Of a stretch of DNA of 64,000 bases, positions 50,486 to 59,978 are shown piece after piece (the first letter of the stretch is position 1; each line of letters opens with the position of its first letter). The stretch spans positions 62,001 through 126,000 of the forward strand of contig LIUM01000046.1 in assembly GCA_001462345.1 (NCBI GenBank), read 5' to 3'. The position numbers were made by a program, and so were the translations under genes. Below the pieces are notes generated by a model, which was not told the DNA's origin, made no database searches, and saw only the letters and a list, made by a program, of their open reading frames with translations. The stretch comes from Fibrobacteria bacterium AD312 (GTDB lineage: Bacteria; Fibrobacterota; Fibrobacteria; Fibrobacterales; Fibrobacteraceae).

Positions 50486-51370
50486 TTATATTAAGACATT
50501 TTTCTGTTTTTTTATCATCAAAACCGTTTCTATCCCTGCTGGATTTTTACCCATGTTTTTATGATCCTCAAAGCCAAACGCTTGATACAAATTTCGAGCA
50601 GGTGTTCCTGCCTCCACACCCTTAGAAAACGTCTGCACTTTCATATCTCTTTTAGAATCTAATTCGTTGATTGCGTACTCGACAAGTATTCGCCCTATTC
50701 CTTGTCTTTTTAAATGATCTGATACCGCTAGCCATTCTATGCTATTTTCCTCTTTGTCAATTACAATCACTCCAGCAATACGATTTGACGATAAACCCTC
50801 TGCACAAAACACTAAGCCTTTTTGAACGGCGATATTGATTTCTTCCTCAAATTCTGGAACGCCAATCATTTTTCCAAATAATGGTTCCACTTCTTTTACA
50901 AGATACAGCCAATCGTTCTTATCTTCTAAAAGAGCACAACGAACCTTAATTTCCCTTTTTTCACTTTTCGTCATGATCGCTGACCAGGTGTTAATTAGCT
51001 CATCATCGGAATACAAAGCCCCATTAGCAAAACACTCGTCACCCTTTCTAACAATGATTTCAAACCCATGAAGTTTTGTTCTCTCAACAACAAATCGTGA
51101 ATATATCGTATTTCGATCTATATCAAAAGTACCTGTCTGTACACCTAAATCAGGATTCTTTGAACGATAAGTAAGCCTATTTTCACTTACTTTATGTATC
51201 TCATAATCGTTTTTTAATGCCTTTCCATCAATAAACACATAGCTTTTATTTGAAATATAATCCTTAAATATTTCAACTTTACTTTCTCCATTTGCTTTAG
51301 AAATAACACCTGTGGATGAGACAAATTCTGATTCTGTAACCCAGTGATTTGAATTTGATAAGAAATGCAT
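50486..51370 (-). CDS. GNAT-family acetyltransferase domain protein
   Basis: 294 aa. The C-terminal third is a GNAT domain: FCAEGLSSNRIAGVIVIDKEENSIEWLAVSDHLKRQGIGRILVEYAI contains the acetyl-CoA loop (RQGIGRIL), followed by ARNLYQAFGFE. The N-terminal part (about 1-150) has paired beta strands with Tyr/Asp (YVFIDGKAL, LTYRSKNPDLGVQTGTFDI) and is not recognised. GGAG precedes the ATG. The neighbouring genes are secreted enzymes, so context gives no substrate. Confidence 0.82.
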   Translation of the reverse strand: MHFLSNSNHWVTESEFVSSTGVISKANGESKVEIFKDYISNKSYVFIDGKALKNDYEIHKVSENRLTYRSKNPDLGVQTGTFDIDRNTIYSRFVVERTKLHGFEIIVRKGDECFANGALYSDDELINTWSAIMTKSEKREIKVRCALLEDKNDWLYLVKEVEPLFGKMIGVPEFEEEINIAVQKGLVFCAEGLSSNRIAGVIVIDKEENSIEWLAVSDHLKRQGIGRILVEYAINELDSKRDMKVQTFSKGVEAGTPARNLYQAFGFEDHKNMGKNPAGIETVLMIKKQKNVLI

Positions 51371-51502
51371 AAAAGTGACTCCATTTATATATGGTTAAAT
51401 CTAACGTTTATTGCAAACTAGGTCAAGCGCCACTGGTTTTGATTTTGGTATTTCTTTTATTTGAGCAAAGACAAGATTATTTTATTTTGCGAGAGACTTT
51501 AT

Positions 51503-52600
51503 TTATTTTAAAGTAAAAGGTTTTATACTCTGGTTCATTTTCAAATAATAATTTCCGCTAGCAAAAGTATTTGTATCAGAATCATTTTGAACTATCAAAT
51601 GATTTTTTTCATCAAGTACAAGATTGCTATGCTTAGCTTTTATTTTATATACACCATTTTTTATGGGTGCGTGATTTACTTTTTTGACTCCTTCAGTTGT
51701 CATTGTAATAGAAGCTATTGTACTATCATTTTCGTAGAACGCGTAATCCACGGCAACAGAACGCCTAAAACTGCCACCTATCGCACCTGTATGATAAATA
51801 TAATACCACTGAGTATGCAATTCTATAAAAGCCTGATGGCTTGTATTACAATTAATATTATACCCAACAATTATTTTTGAATTAGAAAACGAACCCGTAG
51901 GAGATTTGGATACGGCTTGACCCATTTGTTCTTCCCAGCCATACGCATAAGTCATAAAATAATAATCATTTCGCTTATGCATATAAACGGCTTCTGTAAA
52001 GAAGGAAGGCGTTATATCAAACATGGATCCTTCTAATTCTATCATATTTTCTTTTAGCTTATATCCTTTTACAGCTCCATTCCCCCAATAAATATATGCT
52101 TGTCCATCATCATCAATAAAGACTGCTGGATCAATATCGTAATTCACCCCAGCACCTGTCATAGAACTTGTAATTAAAGGCTTTCCTAAGGCATCCTTAT
52201 ACGGACCTGCTGGATGATCAGCAACAGCAACACCTATCGCAAAGTCAGAGCCATCCCAACCAGTAATGTACTAATAATACTTTCCGTTCCGAGTTACAAC
52301 ATGACTAGCCCATGCATGCCAAGTCATCCATTTAAATGAATTTATTGACAGAGCTTCTCCTTGATGAATCCAAGTATCCATATCTCCTGAATAAAAGATA
52401 TGCCAATTTTTCATTACATATTCATCTTTGCCTTCAGCGGCCTCATCATGACCCGTATAAATATATACGGTATCATTATAAACAAGAGCGCCTGGATCTG
52501 CGGTAAACATATCTGTTACAATAGGATTTGTTTTTGAAAAACAAAACATTGCAACAACGCAAATCAATAGAATTATTTTTTCACCATATTTTACCCACAA
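51503..52600 (-). pseudogene. GH43 gene interrupted by an in-frame amber codon
   Basis: The two open parts (52600-52274 and 52270-51503) are in the same frame and read through as one GH43 protein of about 365 codons. Relative to the neighbour at 52658-54262, the stop TAG at 52273-52271 replaces Trp (NGKFYWYVAV becomes NGKYY*YITG), a single TGG to TAG change. The frame starts at a TTG; an ATG just upstream is in another frame, hinting at a second lesion in the signal peptide. It also lacks the C-terminal sorting domain of its paralogue. Conserved parts include DPGALVYNDTVYIYTGHDE and IDPAVFIDDDGQAYIYWG. Probably non-functional unless the stop is suppressed. Confidence 0.85.
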
Positions 52601-52657
52601 TAAAATTCATTTTACTTCGCTTTCAGAAAGAAAATTCTGTTTATGATTCAGTAAAAA

Positions 52658-54262
52658 TTAATGAGATGTTCCAATAGACACAAAAAAGGCTTGTCCTTGC
52701 ACTTTTATTAAATAGCAGCCACTTTTTAAATGACTCATATTTATATGCTGACTAATTCCTTTAGAAATAAAGCGACCTGAAAGATCATAAAGAGACCATG
52801 CAGTAACTTCATGCAAATCAACTGTTTTTGTTTTTGAATTCCATTGTTTTCTTTTTATACCAGCTTTTGGAATGGTCAAAGAAAGAGTTTCTATATCCCT
52901 TACATACTCAAATTGAATTTTCTGATTATCGGCCCCTGTTCTAACCCAAGTAATTAAAGGAATTCCAGGGTCTTCTGAAATATTCAAAATATCGCCCACA
53001 AAGTCATCTTCATAATTGGAGTATAAGTAATATCCTTTTTGAACAGAAGCATTTTCAATTCTAATTTCACATTCATTTTGAGATGTTCTGACTGTATCTA
53101 AAAGAGTCGAAGAAGGACAATAAAAGGCTTTTGTTTTCACATTTCTCAATGTGTAAAAACGTCTATTTTTTTCACTTGGCTTAAGTTCCCAAAGTTGTTG
53201 GTCATTATTTTGATTTGTTTGCTGTACAATGACGCCTTCCTTTTCTTCTAAAAAAAGACCGCTATGAGCCATTTTTAAGCGATAAATACCTTCAACAAGA
53301 AGTGCATTATCCACTTTATCAACTCCTGTGGTTGTGCGATTAATCTGCTGCATATTGCCGTCTTGATCATAGAATAAATAATCAATATTTACAGAACGCC
53401 GATATGTCCAGCCTCCCTCACGATTAGCCCCATGATAGATAAAATACCAATGCCCTAAATACTTAATAATCGCTTGGTGATTCGTTTCTGAATTTTCTAA
53501 AAGCGGATTCAAAATCCCTTTATTAGTCCATGGCCCAGCGAGGTTTTTGCTGATCGAATAATTTGTGGTAGAAGGGTAGCCAGAAGCGTAACTAAAATAG
53601 TATTGACCTCGATAATAATGAATCCAAGGCGCCTCAAAAAATCCAGAGGCAGTCACTGTTTCAACAGAGCCATCCAATTCAATCATATTGCTTTTAAGTT
53701 TCACGCGACGTGCTGCATTCCAAGAACCCCAATACATCCACACAGTACCATTATCAAAATAAATAGCTGGGTCAATATTTAAGGCAATATCATTTGGAGT
53801 ATTATCCGTAATTAAAGCCGAACCAATTGCATCTTTCCATGGGCCAGAAGGGTGATCAGCTACCGCTACCCCTATAGAAAAGCCTTCGTCTTCTTTAATT
53901 GTTTTATGCGTTACTGCTACATACCAATAGAATTTTCCATTAGCGTATTCACAGTGCCCAGCAAAGGCATTGCCACTTGCCCATTTGAATGTCGCTGGAG
54001 ATAACACCGCGCCATAGTCATGATAATTTTCCATGTCGTCAGTGACAAACACATGCCAATCACGCATTAAAAACCATTTGTTATTTACGCCTTCTGGGCC
54101 TTGCTCATCATGCCCAGTAAAGACAAATAGACTGTCATTATAAACTAAAACAGCTGGATCTGCAGTAAACATGGTATTCACAATCGGATTACTTGCAAAA
54201 CCCAAAGACACCAAAATTAATAGCGAGAGCACAGCCAAAAATGAACCCCAATCCCACCTCAT
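52658..54262 (-). CDS. GH43 arabinanase/arabinofuranosidase with ricin-like domain
   Basis: 534 aa. Signal peptide to about 24. A GH43 propeller spans about 25-320: MFTADPAVLVYNDSLFVFTGHDE (base Asp), IDPAIYFDNGTVWMYWGSW and FFEAPWIHYYRGQYYFSYA (acid Glu), plus NHQAIIKYLGHWYFIYHG. A ricin-type trefoil-like region (about 330-450; QTNQNNDQQLWELKPSE) and a C-terminal sorting domain (YDLSGRFISKG, GCYLIKVQG) follow. It overlaps the stop of the upstream GH43 gene by one base (TAATG), so they are translated together. Likely acts on arabinan or arabinoxylan side chains. Confidence 0.9.
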   Translation of the reverse strand: MRWDWGSFLAVLSLLILVSLGFASNPIVNTMFTADPAVLVYNDSLFVFTGHDEQGPEGVNNKWFLMRDWHVFVTDDMENYHDYGAVLSPATFKWASGNAFAGHCEYANGKFYWYVAVTHKTIKEDEGFSIGVAVADHPSGPWKDAIGSALITDNTPNDIALNIDPAIYFDNGTVWMYWGSWNAARRVKLKSNMIELDGSVETVTASGFFEAPWIHYYRGQYYFSYASGYPSTTNYSISKNLAGPWTNKGILNPLLENSETNHQAIIKYLGHWYFIYHGANREGGWTYRRSVNIDYLFYDQDGNMQQINRTTTGVDKVDNALLVEGIYRLKMAHSGLFLEEKEGVIVQQTNQNNDQQLWELKPSEKNRRFYTLRNVKTKAFYCPSSTLLDTVRTSQNECEIRIENASVQKGYYLYSNYEDDFVGDILNISEDPGIPLITWVRTGADNQKIQFEYVRDIETLSLTIPKAGIKRKQWNSKTKTVDLHEVTAWSLYDLSGRFISKGISQHINMSHLKSGCYLIKVQGQAFFVSIGTSH

Positions 54263-56226
54263 TATTTTACTCTCCCAAGCTTTTGTACTCGAATGATTGT
54301 CTTTGTCTCTGGTAAATTGGAAAGTTCTATTGATTTTTCGTTTGAAGTAGAGACACGCTTTAATACTTGGCCTAGAGAGTTAAAAACATCTATTGTGTAT
54401 GCGCCTGGTTCATCAAAAACAACAGTATAGTTTGGACCTGTTTTTGTGAGTTGATAATTTAATCCAGGTGTTTTCTGTTTCATTAAAGAAATCGGAGGAC
54501 CATCCTCTTCAAAACTAATATTACCCACAAGCACTTCTTGAGATAAGCCTTCTGCTTTTATGTAAAAGTCTTTAACCCCAGATAAATCCGAGAGTGAAGA
54601 GCATTCCACTTTTGTCCATTCGCTTGTACTTGATGGTAATGTACAAGTGGAGATCGCTGCTGAAGTACGAGACCCAGCATGTAAAGTAAGAGTACCACCA
54701 CTACTATTTTTTACTTGAATAGAAACTTCATTTCCTTTAATGGAATCTGTAATGACGTTTTCAAATAGAGCCCACCCACCTGCTTTGATTGCGAATTCAT
54801 CGTTATCATTTAAGCGAACTCGAATCCCATTATCAAAGCCATTCGCAGGTAAAGTATCACGAATAACACGTAAAAAATCAATGCGATCTAGCTCGCCAAA
54901 ATTTGTTCCCACACCCACTTCGATGAAATTTCCTCCACGCTTAAGCGTTGCAGGAATATATACCACAGAGTTTTCTGGGAACGTTCCCCAAGCACCCGTA
55001 GAAGGCAAATTCACCGTTTGCTTTTGGCCATTAATTGTCACTTGATGAGTGGAAGCATTAGCGTCTCCATTGGCATAACGATACCGAAGCAAATAATCTC
55101 CCGCTTGAGGAATATTCATTGGCAAACGCACTTTACTATCCGCATAATTAATGTAGGCAACATACTCCCCATTAGAAGCGGTTCCCGTAGTGATTTCGAC
55201 ATTTGTCAATGTACCATGTTCTGCTTCTGCAGAAAGGTAACGACCTAAAAATGGTTGGCCCATTTCAGCCCAATTATCTTCTGTAAAGACCACATCTCGA
55301 ATATGTAAAGTAGGAGACCCGTTACTATTTGCATTGTAATAATGATGAGCAAAACGAATACGATTTAGATCTTTAAACGCTTCACCACCACCAGGGCCAT
55401 AATAACGGCCATAACGTTGCATTAAAATGGTCCCGCCCCCATTTGCAAGAGCTTTACCACTACGATCTACATATGGCCCAGTGATATTGTCTGCTCGTCC
55501 CATTACCGTTTTATAAGTATTGTCTTCAAGATCTGCTCCCATCTTACAGCAAACATCCCACGCTGTGAATAAGAAATACTTCCCTTTATATTCAATAATA
55601 CTTGGGCCTTCTATACCAGAGCCACCTCGATTTGCAATACTATAAACCGTTTTATCAGAACTTGATTGTTTTCCTGTAGATTCATCTAAGCGAACCAACT
55701 TGATTCCTGTCCACCATGATCCAAAAGCCATCCAGTAATTACCATCAGCATCTTCAACTACATCAGCATCAATTGCATTATAATTGTTACTAGAAACACT
55801 TCGAACCACTTCTCCTTCATCTACCCAATTGTACTCAGAAGATCCAGGTACAATTGATTTAGTGGAGACAAAACCTATACCCGATGTATTTTTTCCAAAA
55901 GCGGAACCCGTATAATAACTGCGATATTCACCACCAAAATAGAAGAGGTCTGGAGCCCAAATATCCTCCACACCATTATTAGTCACTGTTTTTAACCAGC
56001 TAGGGATTGCAGATAAAGCTCTCCCGTGAGTTTTCCAATTCAAAGCATCTTCAGAAGTGCTCGTCAGTAACATGTTGTTTGTCGTCTGCAAAACGTAACC
56101 ATCTTCATGGCGAAGTACAGTAGGATCATGTGCGCCTACACTATTTTCTCTTGCATACCATTCTTGAGCGCTTACCCCTTGAATTAGAAATAAAACACTC
56201 GCCAAAAAGGAAAAACCTTTACCCAT
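54262..56226 (-). CDS. GH43 endo-arabinanase-like enzyme with CBM35/CBM6-type domains
   Basis: 654 aa from ATG 56226 (GGTGG 5 nt upstream gives a clean signal peptide; an ATG at 56247 is possible). The propeller (about 25-325) has the endo-1,5-arabinanase pattern: SVGAHDPTVLRHEDGYVLQTT (base Asp), VEDIWAPDLFYFGGEYRSYYTGS, NAIDADVVEDADGNYWMAFGSWWTGI and SGIEGPSIIEYKGKYFLF (acid Glu). A CBM35-like domain (about 330-460), a further carbohydrate-binding-like domain and a C-terminal sorting domain (IDVFNSLGQVLKR) follow. It is the first gene of the GH43 operon, for arabinan side chains of pectin. Confidence 0.92.
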   Translation of the reverse strand: MGKGFSFLASVLFLIQGVSAQEWYARENSVGAHDPTVLRHEDGYVLQTTNNMLLTSTSEDALNWKTHGRALSAIPSWLKTVTNNGVEDIWAPDLFYFGGEYRSYYTGSAFGKNTSGIGFVSTKSIVPGSSEYNWVDEGEVVRSVSSNNYNAIDADVVEDADGNYWMAFGSWWTGIKLVRLDESTGKQSSSDKTVYSIANRGGSGIEGPSIIEYKGKYFLFTAWDVCCKMGADLEDNTYKTVMGRADNITGPYVDRSGKALANGGGTILMQRYGRYYGPGGGEAFKDLNRIRFAHHYYNANSNGSPTLHIRDVVFTEDNWAEMGQPFLGRYLSAEAEHGTLTNVEITTGTASNGEYVAYINYADSKVRLPMNIPQAGDYLLRYRYANGDANASTHQVTINGQKQTVNLPSTGAWGTFPENSVVYIPATLKRGGNFIEVGVGTNFGELDRIDFLRVIRDTLPANGFDNGIRVRLNDNDEFAIKAGGWALFENVITDSIKGNEVSIQVKNSSGGTLTLHAGSRTSAAISTCTLPSSTSEWTKVECSSLSDLSGVKDFYIKAEGLSQEVLVGNISFEEDGPPISLMKQKTPGLNYQLTKTGPNYTVVFDEPGAYTIDVFNSLGQVLKRVSTSNEKSIELSNLPETKTIIRVQKLGRVK

Positions 56227-56475
56227 ATACACCACCCTTATTGTCATCCAAATCTTACTCGAAATATAAACAATAATGGTTAATAGTGCAAATAAAAGTC
56301 TACGTTTTAATGTAAATAAATGTTAATTCAAATGTTTTTTTAAAATTACAAGATGAATTTAAGTCCACACTTAGTAATTATTTTGACACTATTTTTTCCA
56401 TCCTCAAATGCTCTTTTTTTCTATAAAACCCGTTTTTTGTAAAAAAGGGGAAAGCTAACGACAATGAGATCAGCA

Positions 56476-56748
56476 CTATTTTTTGATTCTATCTGCTGTA
56501 ATAATTCGGTAGGTGTAAGAATTAATGGTCAAAACAGCGTTTTTTTTCTCATTTGTAATGTAAATGTTCTTGCCTATTTTTTGAAAGAAAGAATCATCCG
56601 TTTTTTGAATCATCTCAAAAATCATTTTTTCAATTTCGGCTTTTGATAAATTCAGGTTTAATTTTTTATTAATTCGACCATAAACAAGCTCTGTGTAACA
56701 TATTCTTTCTAAAATGGTCGTTTTATAATCAAGTTTTGCATCTGCCAT
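56476..56748 (-). CDS. DUF3781 family protein
   Basis: 90 aa. It matches DUF3781 by RICYTELVYGRINKKLNLNLS near the N-terminus and FFQKIGKNIYITNEKKNAVLTINSYTYRIITADRIKK at the C-terminus (motifs INKKLNL, IGKNIYI, NSYTYRIITAD). Function of the family is unknown. AAGGTGA precedes the ATG. Monocistronic in a gap between hydrolase genes. Confidence 0.87.
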   Translation of the reverse strand: MADAKLDYKTTILERICYTELVYGRINKKLNLNLSKAEIEKMIFEMIQKTDDSFFQKIGKNIYITNEKKNAVLTINSYTYRIITADRIKK

Positions 56749-56908
56749 GAGTCACCTTGTTTTTTTGAATAACTTTGTGGGTTCTGGTCTTTGAAAAACC
56801 CATAATTTAATGTTTCTTATGCGAAGAGCAATATAGTTTTTATCAATTATTCAGAGTGATTTTTGCAAATACATTTCACTACGTTTTTAAGGATGGTTTG
56901 TACATATA

Positions 56909-57054
56909 ACATTTACTTAACCTTCATTTTCGTGCCCGTAGTGCTTAGCGTGAAAATTGCCGAGCGTAGCGACTGCAAAAAGTACAGCAAAAGGAATTAT
57001 TAGGTTCAAGAATAGTCAGTATTTACCTGCTTCGCCTCGGGCACGATTAAATGT
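56909..57054. repeat. Large inverted repeat, possible structured RNA or small mobile repeat
   Basis: A 9-bp stem TCGTGCCCG/CGGGCACGA (56930-56938 with 57038-57046) is extended outside by ACATTTA/TAAATGT (56909-56915 with 57048-57054). The interior is GC-richer than its surroundings and repeats GAGCGTAGCG/GCTTAGCG-like words. No coding frame. It lies in the 536-bp gap before the GH8 gene at 57285; the rest of that gap is AT-rich without features. Confidence 0.6.
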
Positions 57055-57284
57055 AAACAACATTTCTTTACTGTAAATATTCTATTACAATGACACTTAT
57101 TTTTTTCTAAAAGCCCGTTTTTGTCACAAAAACAATTGTTTTTAATTACAATGCAACATATTTATTACATTCAAAAACGAAACGATTCGTAGATAAGATT
57201 TTATATTCTCTGTAACTAGTTGTAAGCTAGTTCCTTTTTTTTGGGATGCGTGTTGGGAACGTCCATTATCACAAAGGGAACATA

Positions 57285-59444
57285 ATGATAAAAAGATTTC
57301 AAATTCTTCTATTAACTGCAGCGATAGCAGTCGGTTCAGCGATGGCCGCTCCACAGTATCCATTTCCTCAAAACAGGGCAAACCCATACGGCAATACCGT
57401 TAAATATGCCACTCCTCAGATGATCCAAGATCATTTTGCAAAATGGAAGGGAGCATGGTATCAGGATAAAGGCTCTGAAGCTTGGGTTCTTGCCCCTGAA
57501 GGGACCTGCTCCACTGTTTCTGAGGCAATCGCTTATGGTATGATGATCATGGTTTATATGTCTAGCTCGCAAAGCGATCATCAATCGGAGTTCGACAAGC
57601 TTTGGGCTACTTGGAAAAACAACTCTATGGGTGGAAACGGCGGTATGAACTGGCGTATCGGATGCGATGGTGGTTCTGGATCTGCTACTGATGCCGATGT
57701 AGACGCTGCTCTTGCTCTCATCATGGCCTCCAAACAATGGAATGACAGCAAGTATCTTGACGCTGCAAAGTCCCTTATTACTTGGATGAGTGCAAACGAC
57801 ATTGATGGTAACAATTCTGTAAAGCCAGGTAGCAATTGGAATGATGCTTTCAACCCAAGCTATGGCACTCTCGCTAACTTTGAGCTTTTCGCCAAAGTTT
57901 CTAGTGACCCCAAATGGAATTCCGTAAAGACCAAAGCTGGCCAAGATCTTCTTGCTTGTCAAAATTCTAAGACTGGTCTTGTTCCTGACTGGTGTTCTTG
58001 GAGTGATCATAAACCTGTGAATACTAGTGCTTCCGTTGCTCAAAACGATAATCCTGGTTTCTTTGACGATGCGGCTCGTACTCCATGGCGTATGGCTTGG
58101 GCATATTATTGGTACAATAACAATGACGCCAAAACATTTAATGGTAAAATCCTCCCTTGGATGTACGCCGAAAGTAAAGGTACAGCAAGTAATATTAATT
58201 CTGGTTACTATCCTGATGGGACTCTTTCTTCCAAGCGCGATAACTTTGTTTCTTCTACCTTTTCTGGCGGTCTTGGTCTTGCAGCAGCTTCTGATGAAAC
58301 CGACGCTGGCAGGAATTTCATGGGCACAGTCTATAAAACCCTTTCTAATATGACAAGTTGTGCTACAGGTAATGGCTGTGGCGGTGCCACTCCTGGAGAA
58401 AAATATTATCCATCTACTTTAAATATTCTTTATTTGCTTCTAATGACAGGCAATATGCCTAACCTCTACGACTTGAATGGTTTCACACAGTTCACTCCAG
58501 ATCCAAGCCTTGCTCCGTCTGTTTCTGACATTGATGGCGAACAAATGGCAAAAGGCGATACCACTGTTGGCGTTTCTGGATTCTGGAACTGGGGAGCTTA
58601 TCATGATAAATACAATATCGGAACCGTCATGGTACCTGATTCCGGTGAATCACCACTTTATAGAAAAAGTGGTGTCATTTACGCTGAAGCCAGCATGGAA
58701 ATCGGCCCTGAACCTGAATGGACTGCTGAAGCTGCTGCTGCTGGCACCCTCAAATACCCAAGCGCAGGTATTGCCATGTCTTTCCTCAAGACTGAAAAAG
58801 GGGTGAATTTAACCGCTCTTGGTGTTTCGAAAATACGTATTAATGCTAAAGTTCAAGGCCCTATCCGCGTGGCTCTTCTAAATGAAGCTACTGTACAACT
58901 TGGTGGTGAACCCGGTATGTATATGGAACCAGGTTCTGACTACCAGGATTATTTAATCAATCTTACACCTTCTGGCTATGGAACTACAGATCTAGAAATT
59001 CTTAGTTGGGTTGATGAAAGTACTGCCCCTACTGGTGAAAATATTCTTAAAGTCGCAACAGGGCTTAAGTTTGAATTGAAAGACTCAAAAGGTGGTGTAG
59101 GTTCTATCTCTATCAAGTCCATTGAATTCTTAAAGGCTGATGGTTCTGTGGTGGATCCTGCTACAATTACTGGAATTACTATTCCTGAAACCCCAAATCC
59201 TGACTCACAAGGAATTACTGATCCACAAATGCAGAATTTGGCTAAGTTCCAAACAAGCGTCAACGGCACTCAACTTCAAATTTTCAACGCTGTATCTGGT
59301 TCTGACTTTGCAGTATTTAATATGCAAGGCAAGATCATTACTAAAGGTAAAATCGAAGGCAACACACAAAACGTTACCATTCCTAACAAGGGCGTATTCA
59401 TGCTCCGCATTGGTTCTGTATCTCGTATGATTAGTGTTAAATAA
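57285..59444 (+). CDS. GH8 endoglucanase, second copy, secreted
   Basis: 719 aa from ATG 57285 (AAAGGGA 5 nt upstream). Signal peptide to about 22. GH8 barrel about 25-410: TCSTVSEAIAYGMMIMVYMS (catalytic Glu80), GSATDADVDAALALIMAS (Asp residues about 136-140), GLVPDWCSWSD, DAARTPWRMAWAYYWY. Then a roughly 230-residue jelly-roll-like module (about 430-640; VGVSGFWNWGAYHD, ASMEIGPEP) and a C-terminal sorting domain (FAVFNMQGKIITKG, GVFMLRIGSVSRMISVK). Codon use differs from most neighbours (more C/G-ending), as expected for an abundant cellulase. It is distinct in architecture from the GH8 at 20603. Confidence 0.94.
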   Translation: MIKRFQILLLTAAIAVGSAMAAPQYPFPQNRANPYGNTVKYATPQMIQDHFAKWKGAWYQDKGSEAWVLAPEGTCSTVSEAIAYGMMIMVYMSSSQSDHQSEFDKLWATWKNNSMGGNGGMNWRIGCDGGSGSATDADVDAALALIMASKQWNDSKYLDAAKSLITWMSANDIDGNNSVKPGSNWNDAFNPSYGTLANFELFAKVSSDPKWNSVKTKAGQDLLACQNSKTGLVPDWCSWSDHKPVNTSASVAQNDNPGFFDDAARTPWRMAWAYYWYNNNDAKTFNGKILPWMYAESKGTASNINSGYYPDGTLSSKRDNFVSSTFSGGLGLAAASDETDAGRNFMGTVYKTLSNMTSCATGNGCGGATPGEKYYPSTLNILYLLLMTGNMPNLYDLNGFTQFTPDPSLAPSVSDIDGEQMAKGDTTVGVSGFWNWGAYHDKYNIGTVMVPDSGESPLYRKSGVIYAEASMEIGPEPEWTAEAAAAGTLKYPSAGIAMSFLKTEKGVNLTALGVSKIRINAKVQGPIRVALLNEATVQLGGEPGMYMEPGSDYQDYLINLTPSGYGTTDLEILSWVDESTAPTGENILKVATGLKFELKDSKGGVGSISIKSIEFLKADGSVVDPATITGITIPETPNPDSQGITDPQMQNLAKFQTSVNGTQLQIFNAVSGSDFAVFNMQGKIITKGKIEGNTQNVTIPNKGVFMLRIGSVSRMISVK

Positions 59445-59465
59445 TTTTACTTATCAAGTCTCTAT

Positions 59466-59494
59466 AAAAGTCGCGGTTATACCGCGACTTTTTT
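59466..59494 (+). terminator. Terminator after the GH8 gene
   Basis: AAAAGTCGCGGT-TAT-ACCGCGACTTTT with a trailing T-run. Confidence 0.95.
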
Positions 59495-59594
59495 ATTTCT
59501 AGTATTAATATGCATCATGGCTTATTCATCTATTAGCCTCAAATCACACAAAGCAAGAAAAACTAAATTATCTAAAAATGCTTTTAGGACAATT

Positions 59595-59978
59595 ATGAAA
59601 ACAATAAAAGTCGTTGCCGGTATTATTAAAAAAGACGGAAAGATTTTTGCAACACAACGGAGTCATGGAGAGTTTAAAGATGGCTGGGAGTTCCCTGGTG
59701 GAAAAGTGGAACTTGGTGAAACATCTCAACAGGCTCTTGTAAGAGAACTAAAAGAAGAACTTGACGTTATTGTTTCTGTGGATGATTTTTTATGCACAGT
59801 AGAATATGATTACCCCTCATTTCATCTTTCTATGGATTGCTATTTCTGTTCTATTTTGAGCGGCATCATTTCTTTACTTGAACACAAAGCGGCTAAATGG
59901 CTTAGCAAATCCGAATTGCATTCCGTGAATTGGCTTCCTGCAGACACGTCTGTCATAGAAGCGATTATTAAAAGCTAA
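59595..59978 (+). CDS. mutT: MutT-like Nudix hydrolase
   Basis: 127 aa from ATG 59595 (AGGA 5 nt upstream); a longer reading from 59517 adds 26 Lys/Ser-rich residues and crosses the better site. The Nudix box GGKVELGETSQQALVRELKEEL is complete, preceded by the MutT pattern VVAGIIKKDGKIFATQRSHGEFKDGWEFPGG. Short length and motifs fit the 8-oxo-dGTP diphosphatase group that cleans the nucleotide pool. The 3' end overlaps the convergent barrel gene by 11 bp. Confidence 0.9.
   Translation: MKTIKVVAGIIKKDGKIFATQRSHGEFKDGWEFPGGKVELGETSQQALVRELKEELDVIVSVDDFLCTVEYDYPSFHLSMDCYFCSILSGIISLLEHKAAKWLSKSELHSVNWLPADTSVIEAIIKS

Noticed and set aside
57336-58043. 235-codon antisense frame within the GH8 gene
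   Set aside because: It mirrors the strongly biased codons of the cellulase; no motifs or start signal of its own.
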